Numbered from the stretch's first letter, positions 17,537 to 27,335 are shown. The stretch is DNA of 64,000 bases from Dehalogenimonas formicexedens (GCF_001953175.1 NZ_CP018258.1:2028790-2092789); one strand, 5' to 3'. Numbers and translations are program-made. Notes: generated by a model not told the origin, from the letters alone.

Positions 17537-18094
17537 TCAGGCAACATCGATCTCCATCAGCTTGAAGCCGCCGATCTCCTGGCGATACAGCAGGCTCACT
17601 TTGCCCTTGGCGTTGCGGAAGAGCAGAAAGTCATCCTTGGAATCGTTGATCCTATCGACTGCCTGGGCCAGGGTCATAGGTTCCGCGGTGACGCGTTCGA
17701 TGTCAATCGCGACATCGCTTTCCCTCGACAGAAGCGGCGGAGTCGGTTTGGTCTCGGAATAGGTCGCCGATTCGAAGCGCTGGCTTTCACGGTCAAAGTC
17801 ATTGCCCTTGTTTTTGAAGTCCAGCGCCTGGCGCTCCATGATTCCCGCCAGGTTATCGACAGCGGTTACCAGGGAAGCGGCGCGGCATTCGGAAGTACGT
17901 ACCGGGCCAAGAATATCGAGAAAGCCGCGGGCGACAAAACGGTCCTTGGCAGCTTTAGTTTGTTCCTCGAAAAGGTCAACGCGCAGTTCCCTTGCCTGGG
18001 GCACGTGGCGTCCAATCTTGTTCAAGCTGCGTTCAACCTGTTTTCTGGTTGTATCGTCGAGGGTCAGATCTTTGGTGGTGATGTACAGTTCCAT
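17537..18094 (-). CDS. hpf: Long-form ribosome hibernation promoting factor
   Basis: This 185-aa protein has an N-terminal S30AE/RaiA fold (MELYITTKDLTLDDTTRKQVERSLNKI, truncated here) of about 100 residues, a linker, and the C-terminal dimerisation domain (AEPMTLAQAVDRINDSKDDF, then LLYRQEIGGF). Long HPF drives 100S ribosome dimers in stationary phase. The order comF-hpf matches many bacteria. A strong GGAGG ribosome-binding site precedes ATG 18094. Confidence 0.92.
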   Translation of the reverse strand: MELYITTKDLTLDDTTRKQVERSLNKIGRHVPQARELRVDLFEEQTKAAKDRFVARGFLDILGPVRTSECRAASLVTAVDNLAGIMERQALDFKNKGNDFDRESQRFESATYSETKPTPPLLSRESDVAIDIERVTAEPMTLAQAVDRINDSKDDFLLFRNAKGKVSLLYRQEIGGFKLMEIDVA

Positions 18095-18116
18095 GGTGCG
18101 CCTCCTTGAATCCTTC

Positions 18117-18806
18117 CTATATTTCCCTGGCCAGGGTCAACGCCCTTATCTCTTTGGCGCCGGCTTCCGCCAGCGTCTCCGCGCAGGAGGAGAGAGTAGC
18201 GCCGGAGGTAGCCACGTCATCGATCAGGATAACCCGGCGGCCTGTGAAATTATTATAACACCCGAAAGCGCCAACTACTGCAAGACGGCGGGCTTCGACA
18301 GAGGAACTGTCGGCCTGGGGAGGGGTCGGTTTTATCTTTCTTAGTGCCTCGAGGAACACGGGAAGACCGGTAAGCTTGTGGATCGAAAGCGCGAGCAGTT
18401 GCGCCTGATTATAACCGCGTTCGCGGAGACGGGACTTGTGGAGGGGCACCGGAACGAGCGCATCCCCAATAATTTCATTGTTTTTAAGGAAATCAGCCAT
18501 CAGGGCACCGAGGGTGGGGGCGATATCACGGAGGTTGTTGTATTTAAGCTGGTGTACCGCTTTTTTGATGACGCCTTCGAATCGGAACACCGAATTCAAC
18601 TGCTTCAACTCCTGCGAGAGCAGGTCGCAGTCAGGGTGATGGTCCAGGCTTTTGCCGCAACAGGGGCAATAGGGAGGTTCCTGGTACGGAAGGCCGGCAC
18701 GGCATCTCTGGCACAGATAATCGCCCTCCCGGCCGCAACCCAGGCAGTACTTTGGAAAAAACACGTCCAGCAGCTTTTCACTGCTGCCGAGGAGCCGTCC
18801 GAACAT
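18117..18806 (-). CDS. comF: ComF family phosphoribosyltransferase-like protein
   Basis: This 229-aa protein has a Cys4-type double zinc finger at the N-terminus (CLGCGREGDYLCQRC, then CPCCGKSLDH) and a C-terminal PRTase-like domain with the PRPP loop VILIDDVATSGATLSSC. ComF proteins take part in uptake of transforming DNA in competent bacteria, but many non-competent ones carry them too. No other competence gene is seen here. It is followed by hpf on the same strand after 22 bp. Confidence 0.92.
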   Translation of the reverse strand: MFGRLLGSSEKLLDVFFPKYCLGCGREGDYLCQRCRAGLPYQEPPYCPCCGKSLDHHPDCDLLSQELKQLNSVFRFEGVIKKAVHQLKYNNLRDIAPTLGALMADFLKNNEIIGDALVPVPLHKSRLRERGYNQAQLLALSIHKLTGLPVFLEALRKIKPTPPQADSSSVEARRLAVVGAFGCYNNFTGRRVILIDDVATSGATLSSCAETLAEAGAKEIRALTLAREI

Positions 18807-18818
18807 GCGGAATTAGGG

Positions 18819-19040
18819 CTAAAAGTTTACCGGATTGCGCTGCCGGCCATTAATGCCGTTGCCGATTGGCTCGTTGATATATACATCGCCGTTGCGGATC
18901 TTCAGGTTGTAACCGCAATCGGGATTGGTGCAAACCCATGCCTTGTAATGGATCGGCGCGCCCTGGTTGCCGAAATCGGAGAGGGGTACCAGATCACCGG
19001 TGCCGCACTTCTGGCATTTAGGAAAACTTGATACTTCCAC
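18819..19040 (-). CDS. Small zinc-ribbon protein
   Basis: This 73-aa protein has two CxxC-type knuckles (CQKCGTGDLVPL and CTNPDCGYNL), consistent with a single zinc ribbon. A GTG start at 19040 is supported by GGGAGGT about 6 bp upstream. It lies 12 bp before comF and is probably co-transcribed. The function is unknown. Confidence 0.75.
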   Translation of the reverse strand: MEVSSFPKCQKCGTGDLVPLSDFGNQGAPIHYKAWVCTNPDCGYNLKIRNGDVYINEPIGNGINGRQRNPVNF

Positions 19041-19145
19041 AGAAACTACCTCCCAGCCAAATTGCTTTGATTGGGAAAGAAGTATATATCATGTCATATG
19101 GCTTATCAAGGTTTTTTATCAAATATTTGTTAAGTTTGCCATCAT

Positions 19146-19180
19146 AAAAAGGGGAGCCCCCGGTTCTTCCGAGGGCTCCC
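19146..19180 (-). terminator. Terminator after the MIase-like gene
   Basis: GGGAGCCC and GGGCTCCC (19152-19159 and 19173-19180) form the stem. On the minus strand it is followed by CTTTTT, so it terminates transcription from the gene ending at 19204. Confidence 0.85.
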
Positions 19181-19203
19181 TCAATCATTCCTATTGATTG
19201 GGC

Positions 19204-19506
19204 CTACGCAAAATTTTTCAGGCTATTGATGATGATGTCAGCGCTTTCGTTAAAATCGATCATCGGCCGTACCGACCACTGGGTTAAAGGGGATAATGGA
19301 AACGTCAGCAGTAGTTTCATCAATTCCTCGTGGTTTGGGACGTTCATTATGAAGACGCCGCCGCCGTCGGTGAAGCTGTAAACGGCTTCAAGCTGCCCCG
19401 CCTGTTTGTGACGGCTGACCCAGTCCTTTGCCGCTCGGAGATAGTTGGCCTGATCCTTGTGACCGGCTCCTGGGATAACCTGATGACCGGTGACCAAATA
19501 CTTCAT
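19204..19506 (-). CDS. Muconolactone-isomerase-like (dimeric alpha-beta barrel) protein
   Basis: This 100-aa protein has a ferredoxin-like fold pattern. AAKDWVSRHKQAGQLEAVYSFTDGGGVFIMNVPNHEEL (shortened motif core YSFTDGGGVFI) and LTQWSVRPMIDF resemble the muconolactone delta-isomerase or DUF3303 type. These domains are found in small oligomeric proteins without a common substrate. It is a single-gene unit with its own terminator. The enzyme function is not assured. Confidence 0.65.
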   Translation of the reverse strand: MKYLVTGHQVIPGAGHKDQANYLRAAKDWVSRHKQAGQLEAVYSFTDGGGVFIMNVPNHEELMKLLLTFPLSPLTQWSVRPMIDFNESADIIINSLKNFA

Positions 19507-19590
19507 ATCACAATTCCGGATTACGCGTGGCGGCGAATTTTTGAACGTTTTTACTTTACCACCTGGGAGCCAGGCGGCACAAGAACCGCT

Positions 19591-20007
19591 TCAGGAAATT
19601 ATGGTTACCGTCACATGCAGACGATAATCAGACTGCCCGATGGTTTGATTCAGCCTGGGATACGGGGTGACGTCAAATTTTATGAGATAACGATTATAAA
19701 TTTGGCTCGCACCCTCATCCGAACCTCGCTGGGTCAGGGTGATCTGTTCCTTCTTCCCGTCCAGATCAAGCGTCACCAGGCATTGGACCTGCCCTTCCCA
19801 GACACATGAGGCTCCCTCCGGGCACCGGCTGTCGTTCAGAACCTTTTCGAACTTAAGAGTCATCTTTTCCGAATTCAATTCAACGGCCTGTCCCGGCTTA
19901 AGGTCTACACTTTGACCCAAGCTGGCGTTCAGCGGTTTCTCACCGCATCCGGTTAGCCCGATCGCAAGTATGAGAACCCCAACCACGGCTACCATAATGT
20001 TCTTCAT
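19591..20007 (-). CDS. Lipoprotein with DSRCP motif
   Basis: This 138-aa protein has a lipoprotein signal peptide (about 1-20) with lipobox LTGC and Cys21. The mature part is beta-rich and has NDSRCPEGASCVWEGQVQC, a Cys-rich motif seen in small secreted proteins of unknown role. ATG 20007 is preferred because GGAGGGG lies just upstream; a TTG at 20019 would overlap that site. It lies 71 bp downstream of the copper ATPase gene on the same strand, so a role in envelope metal handling is possible but unproven. Confidence 0.72.
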   Translation of the reverse strand: MKNIMVAVVGVLILAIGLTGCGEKPLNASLGQSVDLKPGQAVELNSEKMTLKFEKVLNDSRCPEGASCVWEGQVQCLVTLDLDGKKEQITLTQRGSDEGASQIYNRYLIKFDVTPYPRLNQTIGQSDYRLHVTVTIIS

Positions 20008-20078
20008 AATCCCCTCCAAGGTACTGATGTTGATTCTGACATTGAAAATAACGAAATTCTTTCGTTTTGGTTAGGTCC

Positions 20079-22157
20079 CTATCTCAGCTTCAATAGTTGT
20101 GCGTTGATGGCCACAATGACCGTCGAGAGCGACATCAAAACTGCCCCCGCCGCCGGGGACAAAAGCAAACCGAACGACGTGAATACCCCTGCCGCGGCAG
20201 GTATGGCGATAGCGTTATAGCCCGTCGCCCAGGCCAGATTCTGAACCATTTTCCCATACGTCGCCCTGGACAATTCGAAGATGCGAACCACGTCCGATGG
20301 GCTGGAGCGCACCAGGACGATGTCACCGGTCTCGATCGCGATCTCCGTGCCGGCGCCGACGGCAATGCCGATATCAGCCTGGGCCAGGGCCGGAGCGTCA
20401 TTGACACCGTCCCCGGTCATGGCAACCGTCAGGCCGCCAGCCTGGAGTTCCCTGATCTTTGCTGCTTTCTGATCCGGGAGTACTCCGGCAAAATATTCGT
20501 CCACACCGGTTTCCGACGCCACCCACCGCGCGACCTCTTCCCTGTCACCGGTCATCATCAGCACCCTTTTGCCCAGGGCTTTCAAGGCAGCCACCGCCGA
20601 TTTGGATTCCGGCCGAACGACATCAGCCAGTACGATAGCCCCCACCGCGATCCCGTCAATAACCGCAAAAACCACCGTTTTGCCCTGGTTAAGCGCCGTT
20701 TCTACCTTTTCCCTGTCGAAATAACCGATCTTGGCTTCATCCAGGTAGGCCGGGCTGACCACCATCACCTCGCGGCCTTCCACCCTGGCCCGCGCCCCTC
20801 GACCGGGCAACGATTTGAAATCCTCGGCGGGAAATGTTGCCGGAGCCCCCGCGGCAACGCTGTTGGCGATGGGGTGCGACGAGTGCTTTTCGACCGAAAC
20901 GGCGTATTTTAAGATTTCTTCACGGGAAAACCGGTCATCCAGGACGAGCACGTCGGAAATGCCGAATTTCCCTTCAGTCAGGGTCCCGGTTTTATCGAAA
21001 ACGACGGCGTTGACAGAACGGGCCCTCTCGAAGGCATTCCTGTCGCGGATCAGCAAACCGGACCTGGCCGACAGACTGGTTGACACGGCGATAACCAACG
21101 GCACTGCCAGGCCGAGGGCGTGAGGGCAGGCGATCACCATCACCGTGACCATACGTTCGACGGCAAAGTCTGATTGCCTGGAAGAGAATATGAGCCACCC
21201 CAAAAGAGTCAGAAAACCCGCTGAAATGGCAATAGCCGTCAGCCATCTCGCAGCGCGGTCCGCCACGTCCTGGGCGCGGCTCTTTGACTTCTGGGCTTCG
21301 GCGACGAGCCTGGCTACCCTTGACAAATAGGATTGCTCGCCCGTCCCGGTAACCTGGACAGTCAGTGAACCGTCACCGTTCAGGGAACCGCCGATGACTG
21401 TTGAGCCCGATGTTTTTTCTACCGGCAGTGATTCTCCTGTTAGCAGGGCTTCATTGACCGAACTTTGGCCGTGTGTCACATTGCCATCGGCTGGAATTTT
21501 TTCGCCCGGCTTGACGAGAACGCGATCATCCCTTACAAGCTGATCGACCGACACATCTGCGGTAATGCCATTTTCAGACAAACGGTGGGCAATCGCCGGC
21601 AACAGCTTTGCCATCTCCTCAACAGCCCTGGAAGCCCCGCCAACAGAACGCATTTCAATCCAATGCCCCAGGAGCATGATGTCCACCAGGGTGGCAAGTT
21701 CCCAGTAAAAGATCTCACCGTTGAGCCCAAAGGTGACCGCAGAAGAATAGAAAAAGGCAACTGAAATAGCCAGGGCTATCAGAGTCATCATGCCAGGGTT
21801 TCGCCCGGAGAGTTCCCGTTTGAATCCGGCCAGAAACGGCCATCCGCCATAGACATAGACGAAGGCGGCAAGAACCCACAGCAGGGCGTCGCCACCAGGG
21901 AGGGAGATTGTCAAACCGAGAATATCCTGGATAAACGGCGACAGAACCAGGATGGGTAATGTGATAGCCAGGCTAATCCAGAATCGCCGGGCAAAGTCGG
22001 CAGTAGCGTGCCCGGCGTGCCGGCCGTCGTTCATTTTCTGATGATCCATGCCGGCCATACCCGGCATCTCACCCTTGTTCGAAACCTCGGCTACGGAGGC
22101 ATTAGGTATCGGGCGATGTGACTTGCCGGCATGGTTACCGGAGGAACGCATCTCCAT
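20079..22157 (-). CDS. copB: P1B-type copper-transporting ATPase, CopB-like
   Basis: This 692-aa P-type ATPase has the TGES actuator loop, the [10 protein letters not shown] metal-binding helix, the DKTGTLTEG phosphorylation site and [10 protein letters not shown]. The CPH motif, [11 protein letters not shown] and [12 protein letters not shown] together mark the P1B-3 (CopB) group, which exports copper. The N-terminus has no CxxC metal-binding domain but has a Met/His-rich tail ([18 protein letters not shown]). No CopZ or CsoR gene is next to it. A lipoprotein gene follows. Confidence 0.93.
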   Translation of the reverse strand: MEMRSSGNHAGKSHRPIPNASVAEVSNKGEMPGMAGMDHQKMNDGRHAGHATADFARRFWISLAITLPILVLSPFIQDILGLTISLPGGDALLWVLAAFVYVYGGWPFLAGFKRELSGRNPGMMTLIALAISVAFFYSSAVTFGLNGEIFYWELATLVDIMLLGHWIEMRSVGGASRAVEEMAKLLPAIAHRLSENGITADVSVDQLVRDDRVLVKPGEKIPADGNVTHGQSSVNEALLTGESLPVEKTSGSTVIGGSLNGDGSLTVQVTGTGEQSYLSRVARLVAEAQKSKSRAQDVADRAARWLTAIAISAGFLTLLGWLIFSSRQSDFAVERMVTVMVIACPHALGLAVPLVIAVSTSLSARSGLLIRDRNAFERARSVNAVVFDKTGTLTEGKFGISDVLVLDDRFSREEILKYAVSVEKHSSHPIANSVAAGAPATFPAEDFKSLPGRGARARVEGREVMVVSPAYLDEAKIGYFDREKVETALNQGKTVVFAVIDGIAVGAIVLADVVRPESKSAVAALKALGKRVLMMTGDREEVARWVASETGVDEYFAGVLPDQKAAKIRELQAGGLTVAMTGDGVNDAPALAQADIGIAVGAGTEIAIETGDIVLVRSSPSDVVRIFELSRATYGKMVQNLAWATGYNAIAIPAAAGVFTSFGLLLSPAAGAVLMSLSTVIVAINAQLLKLR

Positions 22158-22209
22158 GAACTCATTCTAAAGTACATTCACCGGAAGCCGGTAATCATGG
22201 AGAAGCTGT

Positions 22210-22238
22210 AAAAAAGGGCGGCTCGTTCGAGTCCGCCC
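22210..22238 (-). terminator. Terminator after the FmdB-type gene
   Basis: GGGCGGCTC and GAG-T-CCGCCC form the stem with one bulge. On the minus strand it is followed by TTTTTT. It separates the FmdB-type gene from copB. Confidence 0.85.
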
Positions 22239-22263
22239 TCCAGTACTGAGTGATTATTGTAGT

Positions 22264-22482
22264 CTAATGACAGGAACTGCAGGATGACGATGAGCAGCTG
22301 GAGCAGCCGCCTCCGCCACCGATGTTCTGCCCGCCGGAGCCCTTGGCCATGAACGTAGACGCGATGCGCTTGGCCTGCCCTTTGCAGACCGGGCATTCAG
22401 CCGGGTCGGTGGATTGGCTCATCGGCCGCAGCAGATCGAATTTTTTCCGGCAGTCCATACAACGGTATTCGTAGATCGGCAT
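22264..22482 (-). CDS. FmdB family zinc-ribbon protein
   Basis: This 72-aa protein starts MPIYEYRCMDCRKKFD and has a second knuckle ECPVCKGQAKR, which is the FmdB/CxxC_CxxC_SSSS regulatory domain. The tail is extremely rich in Gly, Ser and Cys (GGGGGCSSCSSSSCSSCH), a feature of this family that may bind metal. Its role is unclear; the name comes from formamidase/amidase operons. It is a single-gene unit with its own terminator, divergent from livH. Confidence 0.85.
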   Translation of the reverse strand: MPIYEYRCMDCRKKFDLLRPMSQSTDPAECPVCKGQAKRIASTFMAKGSGGQNIGGGGGCSSCSSSSCSSCH

Positions 22483-22614
22483 TGTTTTCAGTCTCCTATA
22501 GTTACTTATTTTAATCCCGCCAAGCCTAACACGTCAATTCCCCTGACATAAAATTGCCACGCTGAGCCTTAATCTGTTATATTTACGCGGATTTTTCCCC
22601 TGGCGTGACTGGAT

Positions 22615-23499
22615 TTGAACTGGCCTCAGATTCTACTTAACTCGGCGGTAACCGGAAGCCTGTACCTCATCTCAGCCATTTCGCTGACGCTGGTGTACGG
22701 GCTGGCTAAGTTTCCTAACTTTGCCCACGCCGAGATCATGTCCCTGGGAGGCTTCATCGGTTTCTGGATCAGCGAACAGCTTGGCGCCCCGCTGCCCGTC
22801 GCTTTCCTGGTCGCCTTCATCGTCGCCGGCCTCGCCGGATTCTTGAGCTACCGGTTGATCTTCAAACCGTTGTCTGACAAGGGCGCCAGCCTGATCCACC
22901 TGATGGTCGCCTCTATGGCTCTCGGCTTCATTCTTCGTCATACCGAGGGGCAGATCTGGGGTTTCGCCCCTTTAACTTTCCAGAAGATTGTCTGGCCCAG
23001 CTGGGAGCTGGGTTCGGTCCATATAACCCTGGACTGGATCCTCCTGATCGTCACCGCGATTTGTATAGGCATTGCCCTCCATTTCATGATGACCCGGACG
23101 AAGATCGGCAAAGCGATCAGGGCGACAGCTTCCAATCCCAAGCTGGCATTGTCATCAGGGATCAACACGACCCGGGTCCTGGTCATTACCTGGTTCGTTT
23201 CCGCGGGTCTGGCCGGAATAGCCGGACTTTTCCGCGGCGTCGAGACCCGGGTCTCACCGTACCTGGGTTGGGACATCCTGTTGCCGACATTCGCCGTAGC
23301 CATGCTAGGCGGTATCGGCAGCTTTTATGGGGCGATGGTGGCGGCGGTCATCATCGGCCTGGCTGAGAACATAGGCGTGGTGCTGCTTGCCCAGGCGGGC
23401 TTGTCCACCGATTACAGGATGGCTATACCCTTCGTGATTTTGATCGCGGTCTTGATATTCCGGCCTCAGGGGCTGGCAAAGGCGTTCAGGGGTAATTAG
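22615..23499 (+). CDS. livH: Branched-chain amino-acid-type ABC transporter permease, LivH
   Basis: This 294-aa permease has about eight helices and the LivH/BPD_transp_2 pattern (SLTLVYGLAKFPNFAHAEIM, then ATASNPKLALSSGINTTRV). The TTG at 22615 lies just before the first helix; there is no strong ribosome-binding site. It forms the membrane channel with LivM. The gene order livH-M-G-F then the binding protein is complete and co-oriented, with start codons touching the preceding stops. The real substrate may be an amino acid, amide or urea. Confidence 0.9.
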   Translation: MNWPQILLNSAVTGSLYLISAISLTLVYGLAKFPNFAHAEIMSLGGFIGFWISEQLGAPLPVAFLVAFIVAGLAGFLSYRLIFKPLSDKGASLIHLMVASMALGFILRHTEGQIWGFAPLTFQKIVWPSWELGSVHITLDWILLIVTAICIGIALHFMMTRTKIGKAIRATASNPKLALSSGINTTRVLVITWFVSAGLAGIAGLFRGVETRVSPYLGWDILLPTFAVAMLGGIGSFYGAMVAAVIIGLAENIGVVLLAQAGLSTDYRMAIPFVILIAVLIFRPQGLAKAFRGN

Positions 23500-24432
23500 A
23501 TGGATCTGATACTAGTATATGTGCTGAACGCTTTGGTGTATGTGGGCATCTTTTCTATCGTTGCCCTGTCCCTTAATGCCGAATACGGCTACACCGGTTT
23601 GGCAAGCTTCGGCAAAGTCGCCTATTTCATGATCGGCGCCTACTCCTTCGCCATACTGGTGGAAGCCGGCGTCCCGTGGCCTCTGGCGATTGGCCTGGCC
23701 GCAGTAATCGCCGCTTTCTTCGGACTTCTCGTTTCTTTGCCCGCGATCAGGCTTCGTGAAGACTACCTCGCCATTGTCACCCTGACCTTCGGGGAAATAC
23801 TGCGCATTTTCATCAAGGCTGAAGACTGGCTGGCCAACGGTGTCTGGGGCATCTCGGTGCCGCCGTCGTTTGCGACAGGTAACTTCTCCAAGCAACTAAT
23901 CATCAATATCATCCTGGTGGGGGCTATCCTGGTCGTATGCTACTTCTTCATGCGACTGTTGGCCAACTCCCCCTTCGGTAGGATCATGCGGGCTCTCCGG
24001 GACGATGAGACCGCGGCCGACGCCATAGGCAAGAACCGGATCAAGTACAAAGCCCAGGTGTTCATGATCGGCTCAGCCATGGCTGGAGTCGGCGGCGCGC
24101 TGTTCGCCAATTTTATCGGCTACATCACTCCCGATTCTTTCCTGCCGATCATCACCTTCACCATCTGGATGATGGTCATCCTGGGAGGACCCGGCTCCAA
24201 TATCGGAGTCATCGTAGGCGCCGCAGCGGTGCAGTTGTTCGAGCGCGGCACCATAATCCTGAAGGATTACATTCACCTTCCCGTCGATCCGACGAACGTC
24301 CAGAACATCTTGTTCGGACTTATCATCATCGTCATCCTGATGTATCGCCCCGGGGGACTTTTCAAGGAAAGCAAGGTCAATACACTCGGCACTAGGAGGG
24401 CCATGCGATGGCTGAATCCCTCCTCAAAGTAG
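23500..24432 (+). CDS. livM: Branched-chain amino-acid-type ABC transporter permease, LivM
   Basis: This 310-aa permease has about eight to nine helices and the LivM motif LPAIRLREDYLAIVTLTFGE. It also has the EAA-like loop ALRDDETAADAIGKNRIKYK. The ATG at 23500 follows the livH stop directly. Its 3' end overlaps livG by 25 bp. It pairs with LivH in the inner membrane. Confidence 0.92.
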   Translation: MDLILVYVLNALVYVGIFSIVALSLNAEYGYTGLASFGKVAYFMIGAYSFAILVEAGVPWPLAIGLAAVIAAFFGLLVSLPAIRLREDYLAIVTLTFGEILRIFIKAEDWLANGVWGISVPPSFATGNFSKQLIINIILVGAILVVCYFFMRLLANSPFGRIMRALRDDETAADAIGKNRIKYKAQVFMIGSAMAGVGGALFANFIGYITPDSFLPIITFTIWMMVILGGPGSNIGVIVGAAAVQLFERGTIILKDYIHLPVDPTNVQNILFGLIIIVILMYRPGGLFKESKVNTLGTRRAMRWLNPSSK

Positions 24433-25187
24433 AAAACCTGATCAAAAACTACGGCGGTTTGTGCGCCGTGGATGGCGTTAGCCTGGAGGTCGGGCGCGGA
24501 CAATTCGTGGCCCTGGTAGGTCCCAACGGCTGCGGCAAAACGACCCTGCTTTCTTCGATCTACGGACTCCGGCCGTCCGATGGCGGGCACGTCACCTTTG
24601 CCGGACGGCATATCGAAAAATTATCACCTCACCAGATTTTCGACCTTGGCATGGGTAACGCTTTTCAATTCCCTCGTCTTTTCCCCAGCATGACAGTGCT
24701 GGACAACATGATCATCGCCGCGCGCAATCAGCCCGGCGACCACCTGTGGAATTCACTCTTCAGACGCGGCGCCTGGCATCGTGATGAAGAGCGGCTGGCT
24801 ATCCGGGCGATGCAATTATTGGAACTCCTTAACCTCTCTCACCTTACTTTCGCCAAGGCAGGCGAGATGTCCGGCGGGCAGCAGAAACTATTGGAGATCG
24901 GCCGGACGCTGATGGCCGAACCGGAAATGATGCTGCTGGACGAGCCGGCGGCCGGGGTCAATCCGGTTTTGGGCATGCAGATCTTTGCCGAACTGGACAA
25001 GCTCAAGCGGGAAAAAGGCATGAGTTTCCTCATCATCGAGCACCGGCTTGAACTGATCATGGAATTCACCGATTGGGTTTATGTCATGGACCGCGGCAAG
25101 ATCGCGCTCCAGGGCGAACCAGCCAAGGTGATCAATGACCCGATCTTCTTCGAGGTATATATCGGCGCCACCAAGGAGAGGTCCTAG
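24408..25187 (+). CDS. livG: Branched-chain amino-acid-type ABC transporter ATPase, LivG
   Basis: This 259-aa ATPase has Walker A GPNGCGKTT, signature MSGGQQKLLEIGRTLM, Walker B MMLLDEPAAGVNP and switch His in IIEHRLELI. The C-terminal extension fits LivG. The ATG at 24408 is supported by AGGAGGG at 24394-24400 and lies inside the livM coding end, so translation is coupled. Confidence 0.93.
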   Translation: MAESLLKVENLIKNYGGLCAVDGVSLEVGRGQFVALVGPNGCGKTTLLSSIYGLRPSDGGHVTFAGRHIEKLSPHQIFDLGMGNAFQFPRLFPSMTVLDNMIIAARNQPGDHLWNSLFRRGAWHRDEERLAIRAMQLLELLNLSHLTFAKAGEMSGGQQKLLEIGRTLMAEPEMMLLDEPAAGVNPVLGMQIFAELDKLKREKGMSFLIIEHRLELIMEFTDWVYVMDRGKIALQGEPAKVINDPIFFEVYIGATKERS

Positions 25188-25907
25188 ATGTCCGATATCT
25201 TTACAGCGGCAAATATCGTCGCCGGATACGGTGATGTTCACATCGTTAACGGCGTTTCCTTGCGGCTCGAGGAAGCCGGGAGCGTGGCTATCGTAGGTCC
25301 CAACGGCAGCGGCAAATCAACCCTGCTTAAGAGCTTCCTGGGGTTCGCCCATTTATTCAGCGGTAAAATCACGTTCGGGGGAAAGGACATCACCGGTCTC
25401 ACATCAGACAGAACCGTTTCACTCGGCCTGGGTTACGTTCCCCAAACAGATAACGTTTTCAGGAACCTGTCCATCCAGGAAAACCTGGAGATGGGGGCCT
25501 TCGTCCGAACCGATCGACAGCAGGTGAAAGCGGACATCGATAGGATGTACCAGATCTTCCCGGAGCTCGAGCGGCGCAAGAAGTTTTACGCCGGCAGCCT
25601 TTCGGGAGGGGAACGCCAGATGCTGGCTATCGCACGGGCGATGATGGCCAACCCCAGGGTGCTTCTCCTGGACGAACCCCTGGCCTCCCTGTCTCACAAG
25701 GCAGCCGAAGGCATCCTGGAAAAACTCAGGCTGATCAACAGCCACGGGACCGGCCTGATCGTCATCGAACAGGACACCCGCCGCGTCCTGGCTTTTGCCA
25801 AGCGAGCTTACGTTCTGGTCAGCGGGCAACTTGCACTCGAAGGTGAAGCGGCTACCATCCTCGAGAATGATGAAGCCCGAAAAAAATACCTGGGCCTTTC
25901 CGGCTAA
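25188..25907 (+). CDS. livF: Branched-chain amino-acid-type ABC transporter ATPase, LivF
   Basis: This 239-aa ATPase has Walker A GPNGSGKST, signature LSGGERQMLAIARAMM, Walker B VLLLDEPLASLS and switch region IVIEQDTRR. The usual LSP-like Gly in the D-loop reads LASLSHKA, slightly divergent. It starts at the livG stop. It should dimerise with LivG to drive import. Confidence 0.93.
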   Translation: MSDIFTAANIVAGYGDVHIVNGVSLRLEEAGSVAIVGPNGSGKSTLLKSFLGFAHLFSGKITFGGKDITGLTSDRTVSLGLGYVPQTDNVFRNLSIQENLEMGAFVRTDRQQVKADIDRMYQIFPELERRKKFYAGSLSGGERQMLAIARAMMANPRVLLLDEPLASLSHKAAEGILEKLRLINSHGTGLIVIEQDTRRVLAFAKRAYVLVSGQLALEGEAATILENDEARKKYLGLSG

Positions 25908-26008
25908 ACTTTAACGGGTATTAGTACTCTAGTTCCTGAATCGTTCTCCAGCGTATGGTTAACGTTGGCTGACAAGAGCTTGGCACTAGGACAAAGGTAC
26001 AATAAAAT

Positions 26009-26036
26009 TTGACACCGATTTCTTAAGCGTTGTAAT
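26009..26036 (+). promoter_or_regulatory. Promoter for the Liv binding protein
   Basis: TTGACA (26009-26014) and TGTAAT (26031-26036) are 16 bp apart, 40 bp before the GTG start. This gives the binding protein its own promoter, in keeping with the higher dose needed for it. Confidence 0.65.
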
Positions 26037-26075
26037 ATCAGCCAAATTTCTCATTTTGTGGAAAGGGGGACCCAG

Positions 26076-27263
26076 GTGTTTAAAAAGGCAGCAATCCTTC
26101 TTCTGACACTCGTAATGGCAGTCACCTTTGCCGCCTGCGGCAGCGGTAACGGCAACACTACCCCATCCGGCACTACCCAGCCACCCGATGTTAACCTCGG
26201 CGTGGTCATGGACATTTCCGGTGCCCTGTCCGGCATCGGCGGCAGCTTAGTTAAAAGCATCCAACTTGCCGTTGAACAGGCCAACAACGCCGGCGGCATC
26301 AATGGAGCCAAAATAAAGCTGTTCATCGAAGACGGTAAAACCGACCCGGCGGCGGGTTTCGAAGCCATCAAGAAATTGGGCACGATCAACAATTGTAAAG
26401 TGATTATTGGCCCCATGATTTCAGGTGCGGTCATGTCCTCCGGTCAGTGGGCCCTCGATAACAAGGTCCTGCTGATTTCCCCTTCAGCCACTTCACCCGA
26501 TATCGCCCAGCAGGCATGGCGACAGTTCTTCATCCGCACTGCGACCACCGATGATATCCAGGGCAAGGCGATGGCCAAGATCATCACCGATGCCGGCACC
26601 AACAAGAAGGTCGCCTTCATGGTCCAGAACAACCAGTACGGTGTCGGTATCGCCAACGCCGTGACCGCGTCTCTCGCCGGCAAGGCGACAATCGTGTCCA
26701 CCATCAAGTACGATCCCACAAAGCTTGACTACCTCTCTGAACTGCAGCAGATCAAGGCCGCAGCGCCGGACTTCATCGTCCATGCCGGATACGAAGATGA
26801 TGCCATCATCGTCTTCAAGCAGGCCGCTCAGCTCGGACTCGGCAAACCAATCCAATGGATCACCTCCGAAGGCGTTAAAGCCGCCAAGACCCTTACCGAC
26901 GCCCAGGCCGCCGCCTTCATGGCCCAATCAGTCGTCGGCACTAACCCGGTTTCCCAGGGTACCCTGTTCGACACCTTCAAGGCTGCCTACAAAGCTAAAT
27001 ATAATGAAGAACCGGGAACCTACAACGACACCGTTTACGATGCCACCAATTTGGCCATCGCCGCAATGAAGCAGGCGGGCACCAACGATTCAGCCAAGAT
27101 CGCCGCCGCCGTTCTGACCATCGGCCAGAATTATGCGGGTGTCTCAGGCCCGATCACTTTCAACCAGTACGGCGACCGGACATCTGCAACCTTTGAAGAA
27201 TGGGGTGTCGTTCAAAACGGGAGCACTTACACCTATACCCAGATCAAGCTGATCACATCCTAA
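26076..27263 (+). CDS. Branched-chain amino-acid-type ABC transporter binding lipoprotein
   Basis: This 395-aa periplasmic-binding-type protein (Peripla_BP_6) has a lipoprotein signal with the lipobox before Cys21 (VTFAACGSGNG). It then has LGVVMDISGALSGIGGSLVKSIQLAVEQAN (core VMDISGALSGIGG) and KLFIEDGKTDPAAGFEA. GTG 26076 is chosen because AAAGGGGGA lies 6 bp upstream; the GTG at 26058 would precede that site. It captures the ligand for LivHMGF outside the membrane. A terminator follows. Confidence 0.93.
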   Translation: MFKKAAILLLTLVMAVTFAACGSGNGNTTPSGTTQPPDVNLGVVMDISGALSGIGGSLVKSIQLAVEQANNAGGINGAKIKLFIEDGKTDPAAGFEAIKKLGTINNCKVIIGPMISGAVMSSGQWALDNKVLLISPSATSPDIAQQAWRQFFIRTATTDDIQGKAMAKIITDAGTNKKVAFMVQNNQYGVGIANAVTASLAGKATIVSTIKYDPTKLDYLSELQQIKAAAPDFIVHAGYEDDAIIVFKQAAQLGLGKPIQWITSEGVKAAKTLTDAQAAAFMAQSVVGTNPVSQGTLFDTFKAAYKAKYNEEPGTYNDTVYDATNLAIAAMKQAGTNDSAKIAAAVLTIGQNYAGVSGPITFNQYGDRTSATFEEWGVVQNGSTYTYTQIKLITS

Positions 27264-27282
27264 ACTAAAATCCAATACCTTT

Positions 27283-27314
27283 GAGAGGCGCCTTTTCAGG
27301 CGCCTCTCTTTTTT
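27283..27314 (+). terminator. Terminator of the liv operon
   Basis: GAGAGGCGCC and GGCGCCTCTC form a perfect 10-bp stem with a 6-base loop, followed by TTTTTT. Confidence 0.93.
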
Positions 27315-27335
27315 ATGCCAGTCTCTAAACGGCTG

